NCBI GenBank assembly: GCA_965223035.1
Contig: OZ244980.1
Span: 310,001 to 374,000, forward strand
Source: CAMDPA01 sp965223035
GTDB taxonomy: Bacteria > Pseudomonadota > Alphaproteobacteria > Rhizobiales > Hyphomicrobiaceae
Reading direction: 5' to 3'
DNA length: 64,000 bases
The translations under genes were made by a program, and so were the position numbers. Below the pieces are notes generated by a model. That model made no database searches. It saw nothing but the letters and a program-made list of their open reading frames with translations, and was not told where the DNA came from. Shown here in pieces: positions 44,394 to 52,600 of this stretch. Position 1 is the first letter of the stretch. Each line of letters starts with the position of its first letter.

Positions 44394-44681
44394 CGCATGT
44401 CACAGGTTGGTTGGGTCAAATCAACGGCACGACGCGAGACCGGCCTGCGCAACCGTCGCTTTGGTGGGGGGCGTTGGGATCCGGAGCAATGAGTTGCGGG
44501 GATAACTTGACCCGCGCCTCGATCGCCTGCTTGAAGCCGTCGCGACGGATCAGTATCGACGGCCAGTCTTACCCCGAGTCATCCGTCGGGGAGGTTGGCC
44601 TGTCTCGCGCAGTGTTTGAATCCCGGTTTGGAGGCGTTGCTTCTCCCGCGCGATGGGCGATGTTTGCGGGAGATATGATTG

Positions 44682-44969
44682 ATGACAGCGCTGCAGGCCG
44701 CCGCACAGAAGCAACTTCGCCAATTCATCGAGCAGATCGAACGGCTCGAGCAAGAGAAAAAAGGCATCGCCGACGATATCCGCGACAAGTTCGCCGAGGC
44801 GAAGGCCGTTGGCTTCGACATCAAGGCGATTCGCCAAATCATCCGCATACGCAAGAAGAGTAAGACCGACCGCGACGAGGAGGAAGCCGTGCTGGCAACC
44901 TACCTGCACGCGCTGGGCATGTTGGATGACGAGGCGGTGGCGCCGCCGCCGGTGATGGCGGCCGAGTAG
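44682..44969 (+). CDS. gapR: GapR-family (DUF2312) nucleoid-associated protein
   Basis: 95 residues from ATG 44682, which has GGGAG about 10 bases upstream. The family pattern is clear: QLRQFIEQIERLEQEKKGI, then EAKAVGFDIKAIRQIIRIRK (about residues 40-59), then a conserved acidic and hydrophobic C-terminal helix (EEAVLATYLHALG). In Caulobacter GapR binds overtwisted AT-rich DNA ahead of replication forks and stimulates type II topoisomerases. The gene is a good marker of Alphaproteobacteria. A short acidic/proline tail ends the protein. Confidence 0.9.
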   Translation: MTALQAAAQKQLRQFIEQIERLEQEKKGIADDIRDKFAEAKAVGFDIKAIRQIIRIRKKSKTDRDEEEAVLATYLHALGMLDDEAVAPPPVMAAE

Positions 44970-45104
44970 CCGTCCATCCACGTCAACGATTCGGTCGGTT
45001 TGGTGGGCCATCGGCGCCGCACAGGTGCCGCCGTGCCGTGCCGGGACATCTTGACAGACCGTTCCCGCTGCGTTCGTTGGCCAACTGCTGGTCAACGGCG
45101 ACGG

Positions 45105-45239
45105 TTAGAGCAACCTGCTTTGCATCGGGATGGAACGATACCGATGCAAAGCAGGTTGCTCACCACTTTAACAGCGATCATCTCTATGCCTCAAATGGGA
45201 ACCGGCTTTGCGGTTCCCATTTGAGGCACGATGATCTAG
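45105..45239 (+). repeat. family A element A9 with co-varied stems
   Basis: 135 bp from TTAGAGCAAC to GATGATCTAG. Hairpin 1 pairs CTGCTTTGCATCGG with CCGATGCAAAGCAG. Hairpin 2 pairs TGCCTCAAATGGGAACCG with CGGTTCCCATTTGAGGCA. Both stems differ from A5, A7 and A8 but stay fully paired. Its last two bases belong to the AGGGAG ribosome binding site of the next gene. Confidence 0.88.
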
Positions 45240-45248
45240 GGAGCAGCC

Positions 45249-46430
45249 ATGAGCCACGACGACGTGATCCGCCCGCTCGGCTTTAAGGTGCGGCAGGGGC
45301 AACGGCGCGCCGACATATTGTGCGGTGCGGCGGGTGCTGAGGTATTCCAGGTCGAGGCCAGGCAGATCGGCTTCCATCTCAAGGAGGCCGTGGTCACCGA
45401 GGGGGCCGAGGGCTGCGCTTGGCGGATGCTGAGCGACGAAGGCACCTTCATGAAGGGAACCGATCTAGCTCCGTTCCCGCTGGGGTTTTTCAATGCCGGT
45501 CTGCAGTCTGACCTGGCCGCGCGGATGATGCAGATCGCAAGCCGGCAGGGCATCGACCTCTCTGCATTGTCGCTGAGGTTGATCACCGCTTACGCATTGA
45601 CCGGTTCCTTCGCCAAGGGGACGGGTCAAGGGTTCTGCGACCGCATCGAGGTGCACGTTGAAGCGCGGTCGACGGCGTCCAATGACGCGATCGGCGGGCT
45701 GGTGCGCGCCGCCGTGCGGCAATCCCCGGCCTTTGACCTGCTGACGCGACCGCTCGCCAATACCTTTGCGCTCTACGTGAATGGCCGCCGCCGGAATCCG
45801 ACGACATTGCCCGCTTCCGCCGCGGCAGATGCGGTCGATCCTTATCTGCGTTACACCGCCGCGCCGAGGCCGCTGACCGCGGCCGATGATCTTGACGGAC
45901 TGATCGTCAAGACGGCCGACACCACGTCAAGTGCTGACGCGCCTCAACAACCGAGCGCGCCGACCGCGACGTTGGGCCGGGTCTCCTGGCGGATCGTCGG
46001 CGACGGAACAGCTGACCTCGCCGCGCGGCATTATCGCTGCAAGGTTGCGCTCGACCGACCGGGCAGCACCCATTTCAGCTACACCACCGATGAATCCGAT
46101 GCTCAGCGCGGGCCCTCCGGGTTGGCATTGGTCTCGGCCGCGATCGCGTTCTGCTACATGACGCAGATCTCTCGCTACGTCGACGCGCAGGGCCTCGCGA
46201 TCAGCGGTGTGAGGATGGTTCAGTTTTCGCCCTATGCGATCGGTGCCGACGCCGCCGGTCGCGCCAGTCCGTGTGACACCCATCTGTTCATGAACGGTGA
46301 GGCCGACACGGCGATGTTCGAACAATTGCAACGGGTTGCCGCCAACACTTGCTATCTTCACCAGACCATGGACCAGGCGACGCCGCTCGACATCTCGCTC
46401 ACCCATAACGGTGGGAGCGTGCAGGTCTGA
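45249..46430 (+). CDS. tandem OsmC-like protein
   Basis: 393 residues. Two OsmC-like halves can be seen. The first (about 60-180) has PLGFFNAGLQSDLAARMMQIASRQG, but a non-Cys residue takes the position of the redox cysteine. The second (about 245-390) has SAAIAFCYMTQI with Cys near 301 and ANTCYLHQTMDQ with Cys near 367, the usual pair. Known OsmC/Ohr proteins reduce peroxides with this Cys pair. Here one half may have lost catalysis and serve as an internal dimer partner. The start uses AGGGAG formed at the end of repeat A9. Rieske and amidohydrolase genes follow, suggesting a pathway role. Confidence 0.75.
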   Translation: MSHDDVIRPLGFKVRQGQRRADILCGAAGAEVFQVEARQIGFHLKEAVVTEGAEGCAWRMLSDEGTFMKGTDLAPFPLGFFNAGLQSDLAARMMQIASRQGIDLSALSLRLITAYALTGSFAKGTGQGFCDRIEVHVEARSTASNDAIGGLVRAAVRQSPAFDLLTRPLANTFALYVNGRRRNPTTLPASAAADAVDPYLRYTAAPRPLTAADDLDGLIVKTADTTSSADAPQQPSAPTATLGRVSWRIVGDGTADLAARHYRCKVALDRPGSTHFSYTTDESDAQRGPSGLALVSAAIAFCYMTQISRYVDAQGLAISGVRMVQFSPYAIGADAAGRASPCDTHLFMNGEADTAMFEQLQRVAANTCYLHQTMDQATPLDISLTHNGGSVQV

Positions 46431-46662
46431 CCGGCCGCATCGCTGACACTGTTTGCCGCCGACGCGGTGGAGCGAAGCGGCTCCCAAGCTCACCATTCTG
46501 GCGTGGGTGGGGCCAAACGCCGGTTCCGCGGGATGGCCCTCGACGACCCGGTGAAAGCCAAGTACTCTTGGCGTACATGGCCTGCGCGCACATCTTTAAG
46601 GCTGCTTTGGTTGCTCCAGGCAGCTGCGCGGACCTATGTCGCCAGGTGAGGAGGACGCGAGC

Positions 46663-47028
46663 ATGGCAGAGCAATTCGTCTGCAAGGCGGGTGAGTTCAA
46701 GGATGGTGATCGTCGGATTGTTCGCATTGGGCAGCACGAAATCGGGATCTTCAATCACCGAGGTGAAATCTACGCCTACTCGAATTACTGCCTGCATCAA
46801 GGCGGCCCGGCGTGTGAAGGCCTGACGATCGCCGCCGTTGAAGAGCACCTTAATGACGATAAGACGTCAAAGGGCTTATTCTTTTCCGAGCAGCAGATGA
46901 ATTTCGTTTGCCCATGGCACGGCATGGAATACGATATGCGAACGGGCGAATGCGTATCGGATCGTTCGAAGAAATTGCGTAGTTACAAGGTGACCAGGAA
47001 GGGTGACGACCTGTATGTCTCCGTCTAA
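46663..47028 (+). CDS. Rieske [2Fe-2S] protein with long inter-motif loop
   Basis: 121 residues from ATG 46663, with a strong GAGGAGG upstream. Ligands are C43-L-H45 and C83-P-W-H86. The 38 residues between the two motifs are about twice the usual gap, with an inserted stretch (AAVEEHLNDDKTSKG). It is probably an electron carrier for an oxygenase. Its 3' end overlaps the next gene. No oxygenase alpha subunit is in this part of the window, so the partner is unknown. Confidence 0.85.
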   Translation: MAEQFVCKAGEFKDGDRRIVRIGQHEIGIFNHRGEIYAYSNYCLHQGGPACEGLTIAAVEEHLNDDKTSKGLFFSEQQMNFVCPWHGMEYDMRTGECVSDRSKKLRSYKVTRKGDDLYVSV

Positions 47029-47479
47029 GGCACGAGCGAAAAGCAGGACCAAGTCGGCGATGACACGCAAACAGGCTGCCACGCGCAACAAGACGGTGGC
47101 GGCTGCGGCCGAAGAGATCAAGCTGGTCGATCCAGAGGTGGTCAAAACCGACCAGGTCGGCGCGCTGGCGACGCCGTCCGCAGTGCCCGATGGGGCTGAT
47201 TTATCTTTGCAAATTAAGGCCTTGGCTGGGCAGCTCGAGGCGCTTGTCAAGTCCGACGGCGGTCCGGCCGAGATCGAGCCGGAGGCGGTACAGGCCATGA
47301 TGGCAGCGCTGTGTCGCGCCTATTCGTGGCAAACGGAGCATATGGAAACCTATGACCTGTTCTCGCAGGCTAACCCGGTGACGCCGACCGACGTGATGGT
47401 AACCGCGAGCGGTCTATTGAAGGCAGCCAATCTCGCCGTGTTCGAACTCGGCATGTGGCAGAGTTGGACCGGCCGCTAG
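47015..47479 (+). CDS. small hypothetical protein coupled to the Rieske gene
   Basis: 154 residues starting inside the last codons of the Rieske gene (14-base overlap). The N-terminus is highly basic (SKARAKSRTKSAMTRKQAATR), followed by an acidic/alanine stretch. The C-terminal ~70 residues are helical with conserved-looking aromatic positions (AYSWQTEHMETYDLF; ELGMWQSWTG). No family recognised. The genetic coupling between a Rieske protein and an amidohydrolase suggests an accessory or chaperone-like subunit. Confidence 0.6.
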   Translation: MSPSKARAKSRTKSAMTRKQAATRNKTVAAAAEEIKLVDPEVVKTDQVGALATPSAVPDGADLSLQIKALAGQLEALVKSDGGPAEIEPEAVQAMMAALCRAYSWQTEHMETYDLFSQANPVTPTDVMVTASGLLKAANLAVFELGMWQSWTGR

Positions 47480-47530
47480 CGTGGCAAGTCATTGGTCATG
47501 GTGGATTGGCGCTATGTTGGATCACTGGCG

Positions 47531-47614
47531 CCAGAGCTGTCGAGCCAGAGACGTGGAACCAGCGAGGCGGAGCCAGAGACGTGGAACCAGAGACGTGGAA
47601 CCAGAGAGGTGGAG
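47531..47614 (+). repeat. 14-bp tandem repeat, six copies
   Basis: The unit is CCAGAGACGTGGAA with variants such as CCAGCGAGGCGGAG and CCAGAGAGGTGGAG. It fills part of the 240-base gap before the amidohydrolase gene. Confidence 0.88.
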
Positions 47615-47719
47615 CCATCGATGGTTGCCAAGGAATCGAGGGCTGACGCAGGAGGGTGGTCGCCACAAACTGGCAGCGGGAGCAGGAGCAAGCGCGCATT
47701 TTGACAACGGAGATTCGGG

Positions 47720-48970
47720 ATGGACCTGATTGCTGATCGCGGGCGGCGTGTCACCGTCGAGGAGCTCAACACCACCAAACTGCTGGCCCATGCCGCCGAA
47801 CAAGCCAGGCAGCGCAAGTTCGAGGAGATGACGATCGTCGATGTCGACGCGCATCATTACGAGAGCGAGCACATGGGCGAAATCCTACCGTTCATGGAAA
47901 ACGAGGTGCTCAAGCAACTCGCGATCTCCGCGCGCAGCAAAGGTGGACGTGGAAGCGCGATCCCCGGCAACGTCGGCTATCAGGATATGGGCGGGCGGGT
48001 GACGCGCTATCCGCTCCGGCAGACCGAACAGACCGACAAAGTTGTGCACCGCGACGTGCAGCTCGGCCAGCGGTGGATGGATGCGATGAGTGTCGACTAC
48101 TCGTGCATCTTCCCGACCGGCATGCTGTCGATCGGGCTCCACCCCCAAAAGGAGATGGAGGTGGAGCTCTGCTGGGCCTACAACCGTTGGCTCACCGAGA
48201 AGGTGTTGCCCGAGAGCGGCGACCGGCTGTTCTCCATGCTGTGCTTGCCGTTCAACGATCCCGATGCCACCTACCGGCAAATCCAGGAATTCGGCGGCCG
48301 CAAGGGCGTCGGCGGGTTCATGGTGACCACCGTGCGGCCGAAGACGGCGGTCTACGACAACGCCTACATGAAAAGCTATCGGGCGCTTGAGGAGCGGGGC
48401 TTGGTGCTGTCGTTCCATTCCGGGCCCGCATGGGGTGACCACACCTTCCAGACCTGCAACCGGTTCTTGTCCGCGCACGCCCTGGGCTTCAGTTGGTTCA
48501 ACATTTTGCATTGCACCAATTGGGTGATCAACGGCATGGGCGAACGGTTCCCGAAGCTGCCGGTGATCTGGATCGAGGCCGGCTTGGCGTGGATCCCCTT
48601 CCTGATGCAGCGGCTTGACCATGAGTTCATGTTGCGGCCGTCGGAGGCACCGCTCCTGAAGAAGAAACCATCAGATTACATGCGCGACATGTACTACTCC
48701 ACCCAGCCGATGGAGATCCAGGACGAGGCGGCCATGCAGACGACGTTCCGGATGATGAACGCCGAAACGCAGCTGCTTTATGCGTCGGACTATCCGCACT
48801 GGGACTTCGACCTGCCGTCAACGATCTACGATCGCCCGTGGCTGTCGGAGAAGGCCAAGCACAATATTCTCGGCGGCACGGCGGCGCGTCTGTTCAAGCT
48901 GGCCCCCCGCAATGAGGTTCAAAAGGCCAACCTGCAAAAATACGGGAACTTGACGGCGGCTGCCGGTTAG
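47720..48970 (+). CDS. amidohydrolase-2 family metal-dependent hydrolase
   Basis: 416 residues, longer than the ACMSD type. The N-terminal metal motif is D43-A-H45-H in VDVDAHHYES. Later comes LSFHSGPAW (His near 237), IEAGLAWIPFLMQRLDHEF (about 289-307), and the aspartate of YASDYPHWD near 357. This is the family of TIM-barrel hydrolases/decarboxylases that act on aromatic or ring-opened acids. It follows the OsmC/Rieske/unknown genes and shares their strand, but a minisatellite-bearing gap separates it from them. Substrate unknown. Confidence 0.82.
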   Translation: MDLIADRGRRVTVEELNTTKLLAHAAEQARQRKFEEMTIVDVDAHHYESEHMGEILPFMENEVLKQLAISARSKGGRGSAIPGNVGYQDMGGRVTRYPLRQTEQTDKVVHRDVQLGQRWMDAMSVDYSCIFPTGMLSIGLHPQKEMEVELCWAYNRWLTEKVLPESGDRLFSMLCLPFNDPDATYRQIQEFGGRKGVGGFMVTTVRPKTAVYDNAYMKSYRALEERGLVLSFHSGPAWGDHTFQTCNRFLSAHALGFSWFNILHCTNWVINGMGERFPKLPVIWIEAGLAWIPFLMQRLDHEFMLRPSEAPLLKKKPSDYMRDMYYSTQPMEIQDEAAMQTTFRMMNAETQLLYASDYPHWDFDLPSTIYDRPWLSEKAKHNILGGTAARLFKLAPRNEVQKANLQKYGNLTAAAG

Positions 48971-49157
48971 GTCCGGGCGCTTTCGGATCGGCTTGTGTTT
49001 GGTGGGGACCGCGCAGGCGCATCGGACGCCAGGCGCTGGTGATCGTTGGCAAACAAGCGCACGATCCCACGGTTGCTCGGGGTCGTGCGGTTTTCCCTGT
49101 CAATTGGCGTGTCGTGGTCGTCGCCAGGCCGCATCGGTCGACGCCCGGCGCCCCGCA

Positions 49158-49174
49158 TTAGATCATCGCGCCTT
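49158..49174 (-). repeat. family A end fragment
   Basis: TTAGATCATCGCGCCTT matches the hairpin-2 end of family A; the rest of the element is gone. Confidence 0.45.
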
Positions 49175-49192
49175 GGGCAGCGGACGTCTCAT

Positions 49193-49310
49193 CCGGTTCA
49201 GTGTGAGCTTCAGTCCTACCCCGCAACCGGCTACCCAGGCAATCGAGCCATTGGAAGGAAAGGCTGGCAGAGCGAGCCGGCAAAGGGCTGGCCCGCCTAA
49301 GGCGGACATG
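49193..49310 (-). repeat. decayed family B element
   Basis: In reverse orientation CATGTCCGCCTTAGGCGG is followed by scrambled GCCGGC sequence and a relic of the right end (AGCTCACACTGAAC). Confidence 0.5.
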
Positions 49311-49384
49311 AATTCAACGCCGAAGCGGGTTCGGACCGTGGCTGACCACCCGCGATTTGGCGCAAGCCCTCAACCGCTCTACAC

Positions 49385-49542
49385 CATGTCCGCTAAAGGC
49401 GGAATCGCCCGAGCCGGGCCGCACCCCCGCCCCATTCCTCCACTCCATTTCTCTCCACTCGCCTCCCAATGGCATGATGGTCTGGATGGCGCGTGGAGGA
49501 ACCGGGCGGGGAGCGGGAGGGTTCCAGCTAACACTGCAACGC
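49385..49542 (+). repeat. family B element B7
   Basis: Near-complete copy: CATGTCCGCTAAAGGCGG, CCCCCGCCCCATTCCTCC, a central CCCAATGGCATGATGG, GTGGAGGAACCGGGCGGGG and right end CTGCAACGC. Confidence 0.85.
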
Positions 49543-49650
49543 TATGAGTGGCGAAAATGTCGGATTTGATCTTCGCCGTCCCACGGTGTCACAGTTCAGC
49601 TTGGAGCCGATGCTGCTGCCTAAGGGCAGATCAATACGCCGAGGCGTGAC

Positions 49651-52600
49651 GTGATCGAAGCTGTTTTGAAGTTGCTGAGCAAGGACGCGCTCGAGGCCGA
49701 GGGGCTCGAGCTGTTTTCCAGCCTGCTGTTGACCAGTACGTTCGAGCAGAGCCTTGCGCCGATCAAGACCGATCGGCTTGCGCGCTACGCCAGCGAGGCG
49801 TTTGCGTTCATCAGCAACAAGCCCAAAGATCGGCATGTCATCAGAGCACGGCATACCGATGTGCTCGCCGACCGTGCGGACGGTTCGGCCGCGGTGAACG
49901 CGATCGAGATTCTCAACGATGACATGCCGTTCATAGTCGAGAGCGTGCTGGGTGAGATCCACGGGCGTGGGCTGACGCCGCGCTTGGTGTTTCATCCGTT
50001 CTTCAAGACCGAACGCGACCAACGCGGTCGGCTGGTGACCATCATCGGCCCCGGCGATGGCAATTGGCAGGCCAGTGGACAGGAAAGCTACATCTGCATC
50101 TTGCTCGATCCATTGTCGGAGCGCGCCGCCGGTGAGTTGGTTCGGGCCATCGAAGCCGTGCTTGAGCACGTGCGCTATGTCGCCAGCGACCATCACGCCA
50201 TGCGCGACGCGATCGCAGCTGCGATCTCCGCCTATGAAAGCATGCCGGCCGCCTGGCCCGATGGGACGGATCGGCCGGCGCTTGATCAGGTGCATGAAGC
50301 GTCTGCGTTCTTGAGGTGGCTGGCGGACGACCACTTTACGCCGATGGGGATGCGTGAGTTCGATTTCGTGTGGAGCGACGAAGCGGCCAATCTTTCACCA
50401 TCGCAAAGTCCGGCGCTCGGGGTATTTCGGGATCCCGCATTCCAAGCGTTACGGCGTGGATCGGTGCGACTGCGTTTCACGCCGGAGATCAGAGCCTTCT
50501 ACAATTCGCCCTCGCCGCTGATCATCACCAAGGCCAACGCCGTCAGTCGGGTCAGTCGGCGCATCCACCTCGATTACATCGGCATCAAACGCTACTCGCC
50601 GGCCGGCAAACTGATCGGGGAGCTCACACTGGTGGGCCTGTTCAACGAACTGGCTTACCTGCAACCGCTCAGCGCCGTGCCGCTGTTGCGGCAAAAGCGG
50701 CGTTCAATCATCGACGCGGCCGGTTTTTCCCCCGGCAGCCATAATGATCGGATGCTGGCGGATATTCTGGAAACGTTTCCACGCGACGAGTTGTTCCAGA
50801 TCGAGCTTGAGCTGCTAAAGGCTTGGGCAATGGCGCTGGTCGATTTGCGCGTGCGCCCGCGCACCCGGGTGCTGGTGCGGCGTGACACATTCGATCGATA
50901 TTACTCGCTGTTGGTGTATATGCCGCGCGATGTTTACTCCTCGGCTATGCGGGAAAAGGTCGGGACCTATTTGAGCGACAGGTTCGCGGGGCGGGTCGCA
51001 GCGTTTTATCCGTTCGTCTCGTCGAGCCCGTTGGTACGGACGCAATTCATCATCGCGCTCGGAGAAACGCCGCCGGCCGAAGTCGCCGATTCGCAGCTCG
51101 AAGCGGATATTGACGATTTGCTGCGGACCTGGCCAGACCGGCTGGCACCGGCGATCGCGGCAAGCCCGTTGGCTCACGCGGCGGCGGAGTTGATCGAAGC
51201 TTATGGTTCGGCGTTTACCGTCTCCTATACAGAAACCTTTTCGGTCGAGCGAGCGGTGGAAGACATCGCGCGTATCGAGCGGCTGACCGAGGCTTGCCCG
51301 GTCGCAATCGATTTTTACCGCGAGCCGGATGCGCCCGCGACCCGGGTTCGGGCGGCGGTCTACCGCTACGATGTCTCAATACCGTTGTCCGAGCGCGTGC
51401 CCTTGTTGGAAAATCTCGGCTTTCGCGTGATCGACGAACGCAGCTACACGGTGCGACCTCAGCGGGCTGGCAACGTGCGCGACGTCGTGCTCCACGACAT
51501 GGTATTGGAGACGGCCGACGGGGCCCCGATCGACCTGGCTCGCAGTGACCATCGATTGGAGCAGGCCTTTTTGGCCGTGTTCGACGGTCGGGCGGAAAAT
51601 GATCGATTCAACGCGTTGGTGTTGTCGGCGGGCCTCGATTGGCGCCAGGCGGCGATCCTAAGGGCCTATGCCGTCTATTTGCTGCAGATTCGCTTGCCCT
51701 TCGAGCGCAGTTACATAGCTGAGACACTGGTCCTGCATCCGGCTGTGACCAGCGGGCTGATCGACTTGTTCCGGGCACGCTTCAACGTGGACGTTGCGAT
51801 CGATCCAGAGGCGCGAGGGACTGATGTCGGCCAGGTGCGCCAACGCATCGAGGCTGACATCGCCAACATTGCAAGCCTTGATGAGGATCGCATCCTGCGC
51901 CACCTTTTGAACGTGATCATGTCCACGGTGCGGACCAATGCGTCGGCCGATGCTGCGGCGGTGGTGGCGCCGGAGACGACCGCCTTCAAGATCGATTCTG
52001 CCGCCGTCGACGGTATTCCGGGACCGGCCCCGTATCGTGAGATCTTTGTCTACAGTCCGCGCGTTGAGGGCATTCATATGCGATTTGCCGCCATTGCCCG
52101 AGGCGGCATTCGCTGGTCGGATCGGACCCAAGATTATCGCTCCGAGGTGCTCGGCCTGGCCAAGGCCCAACAGGTGAAAAATACCGTGATCGTGCCGAGC
52201 GGCGCCAAGGGCGGGTTCGTGCCCAAACAATTGGCTCACGCGGCACAGCGTGACGATGTGACGGGCGAGGGGCTGGCCTGCTATCGGTTGTTCATCTCTG
52301 CCCTGTTATCGCTGACCGACAACATCGAAGCGGGCGAGATCGTGGCACCGAGCGGGCTGGTTCGTCACGATCAAGACGATTGCTATCTGGTCGCGGCGGC
52401 CGACAAGGGCACCGCCACATTCTCCGATGACGCTAACGAGATCGCGGTGCGCCGGGGGTTTTGGCTGGGGGATGCGTTCGCTTCCGGTGGCTCAACGGGC
52501 TACGACCACAAGCGCATGGGAATTACCGCCCGTGGCGCTTGGGAGTGCGTGAAGCGGCATTTTCGAGAAATGGACTTCGATATCCAGAGCCAGCCATTTC

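Larger units (their letters stand above)
43887..44681. other. divergent gap, subunit A / gapR, holding two repeats
   Basis: A near-800-base gap. It contains B6 (44048-44164) and the full-length A8 (44237-44393). The ~290 bases after A8 should include the gapR promoter; no motif is obvious. Confidence 0.5.
48971..49650. other. 680-base gap with family A and B remnants
   Basis: Contains an end fragment of family A (49158-49174), a decayed reverse B copy (49193-49310) and a full B7 (49385-49542). No gene recognised. GAGGCGTGAC before 49651 is the ribosome binding site of the dehydrogenase gene. Confidence 0.5.

Noticed and set aside
36987..45239. CRISPR-like reading of the regularly recurring A elements
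   Set aside because: Copies are kilobases apart, palindromic and singly placed, with no short spacers between them.
47492..47704. Open frames across the 14-bp tandem repeat
   Set aside because: They encode only repeat-derived peptides in all frames; no start signal fits.
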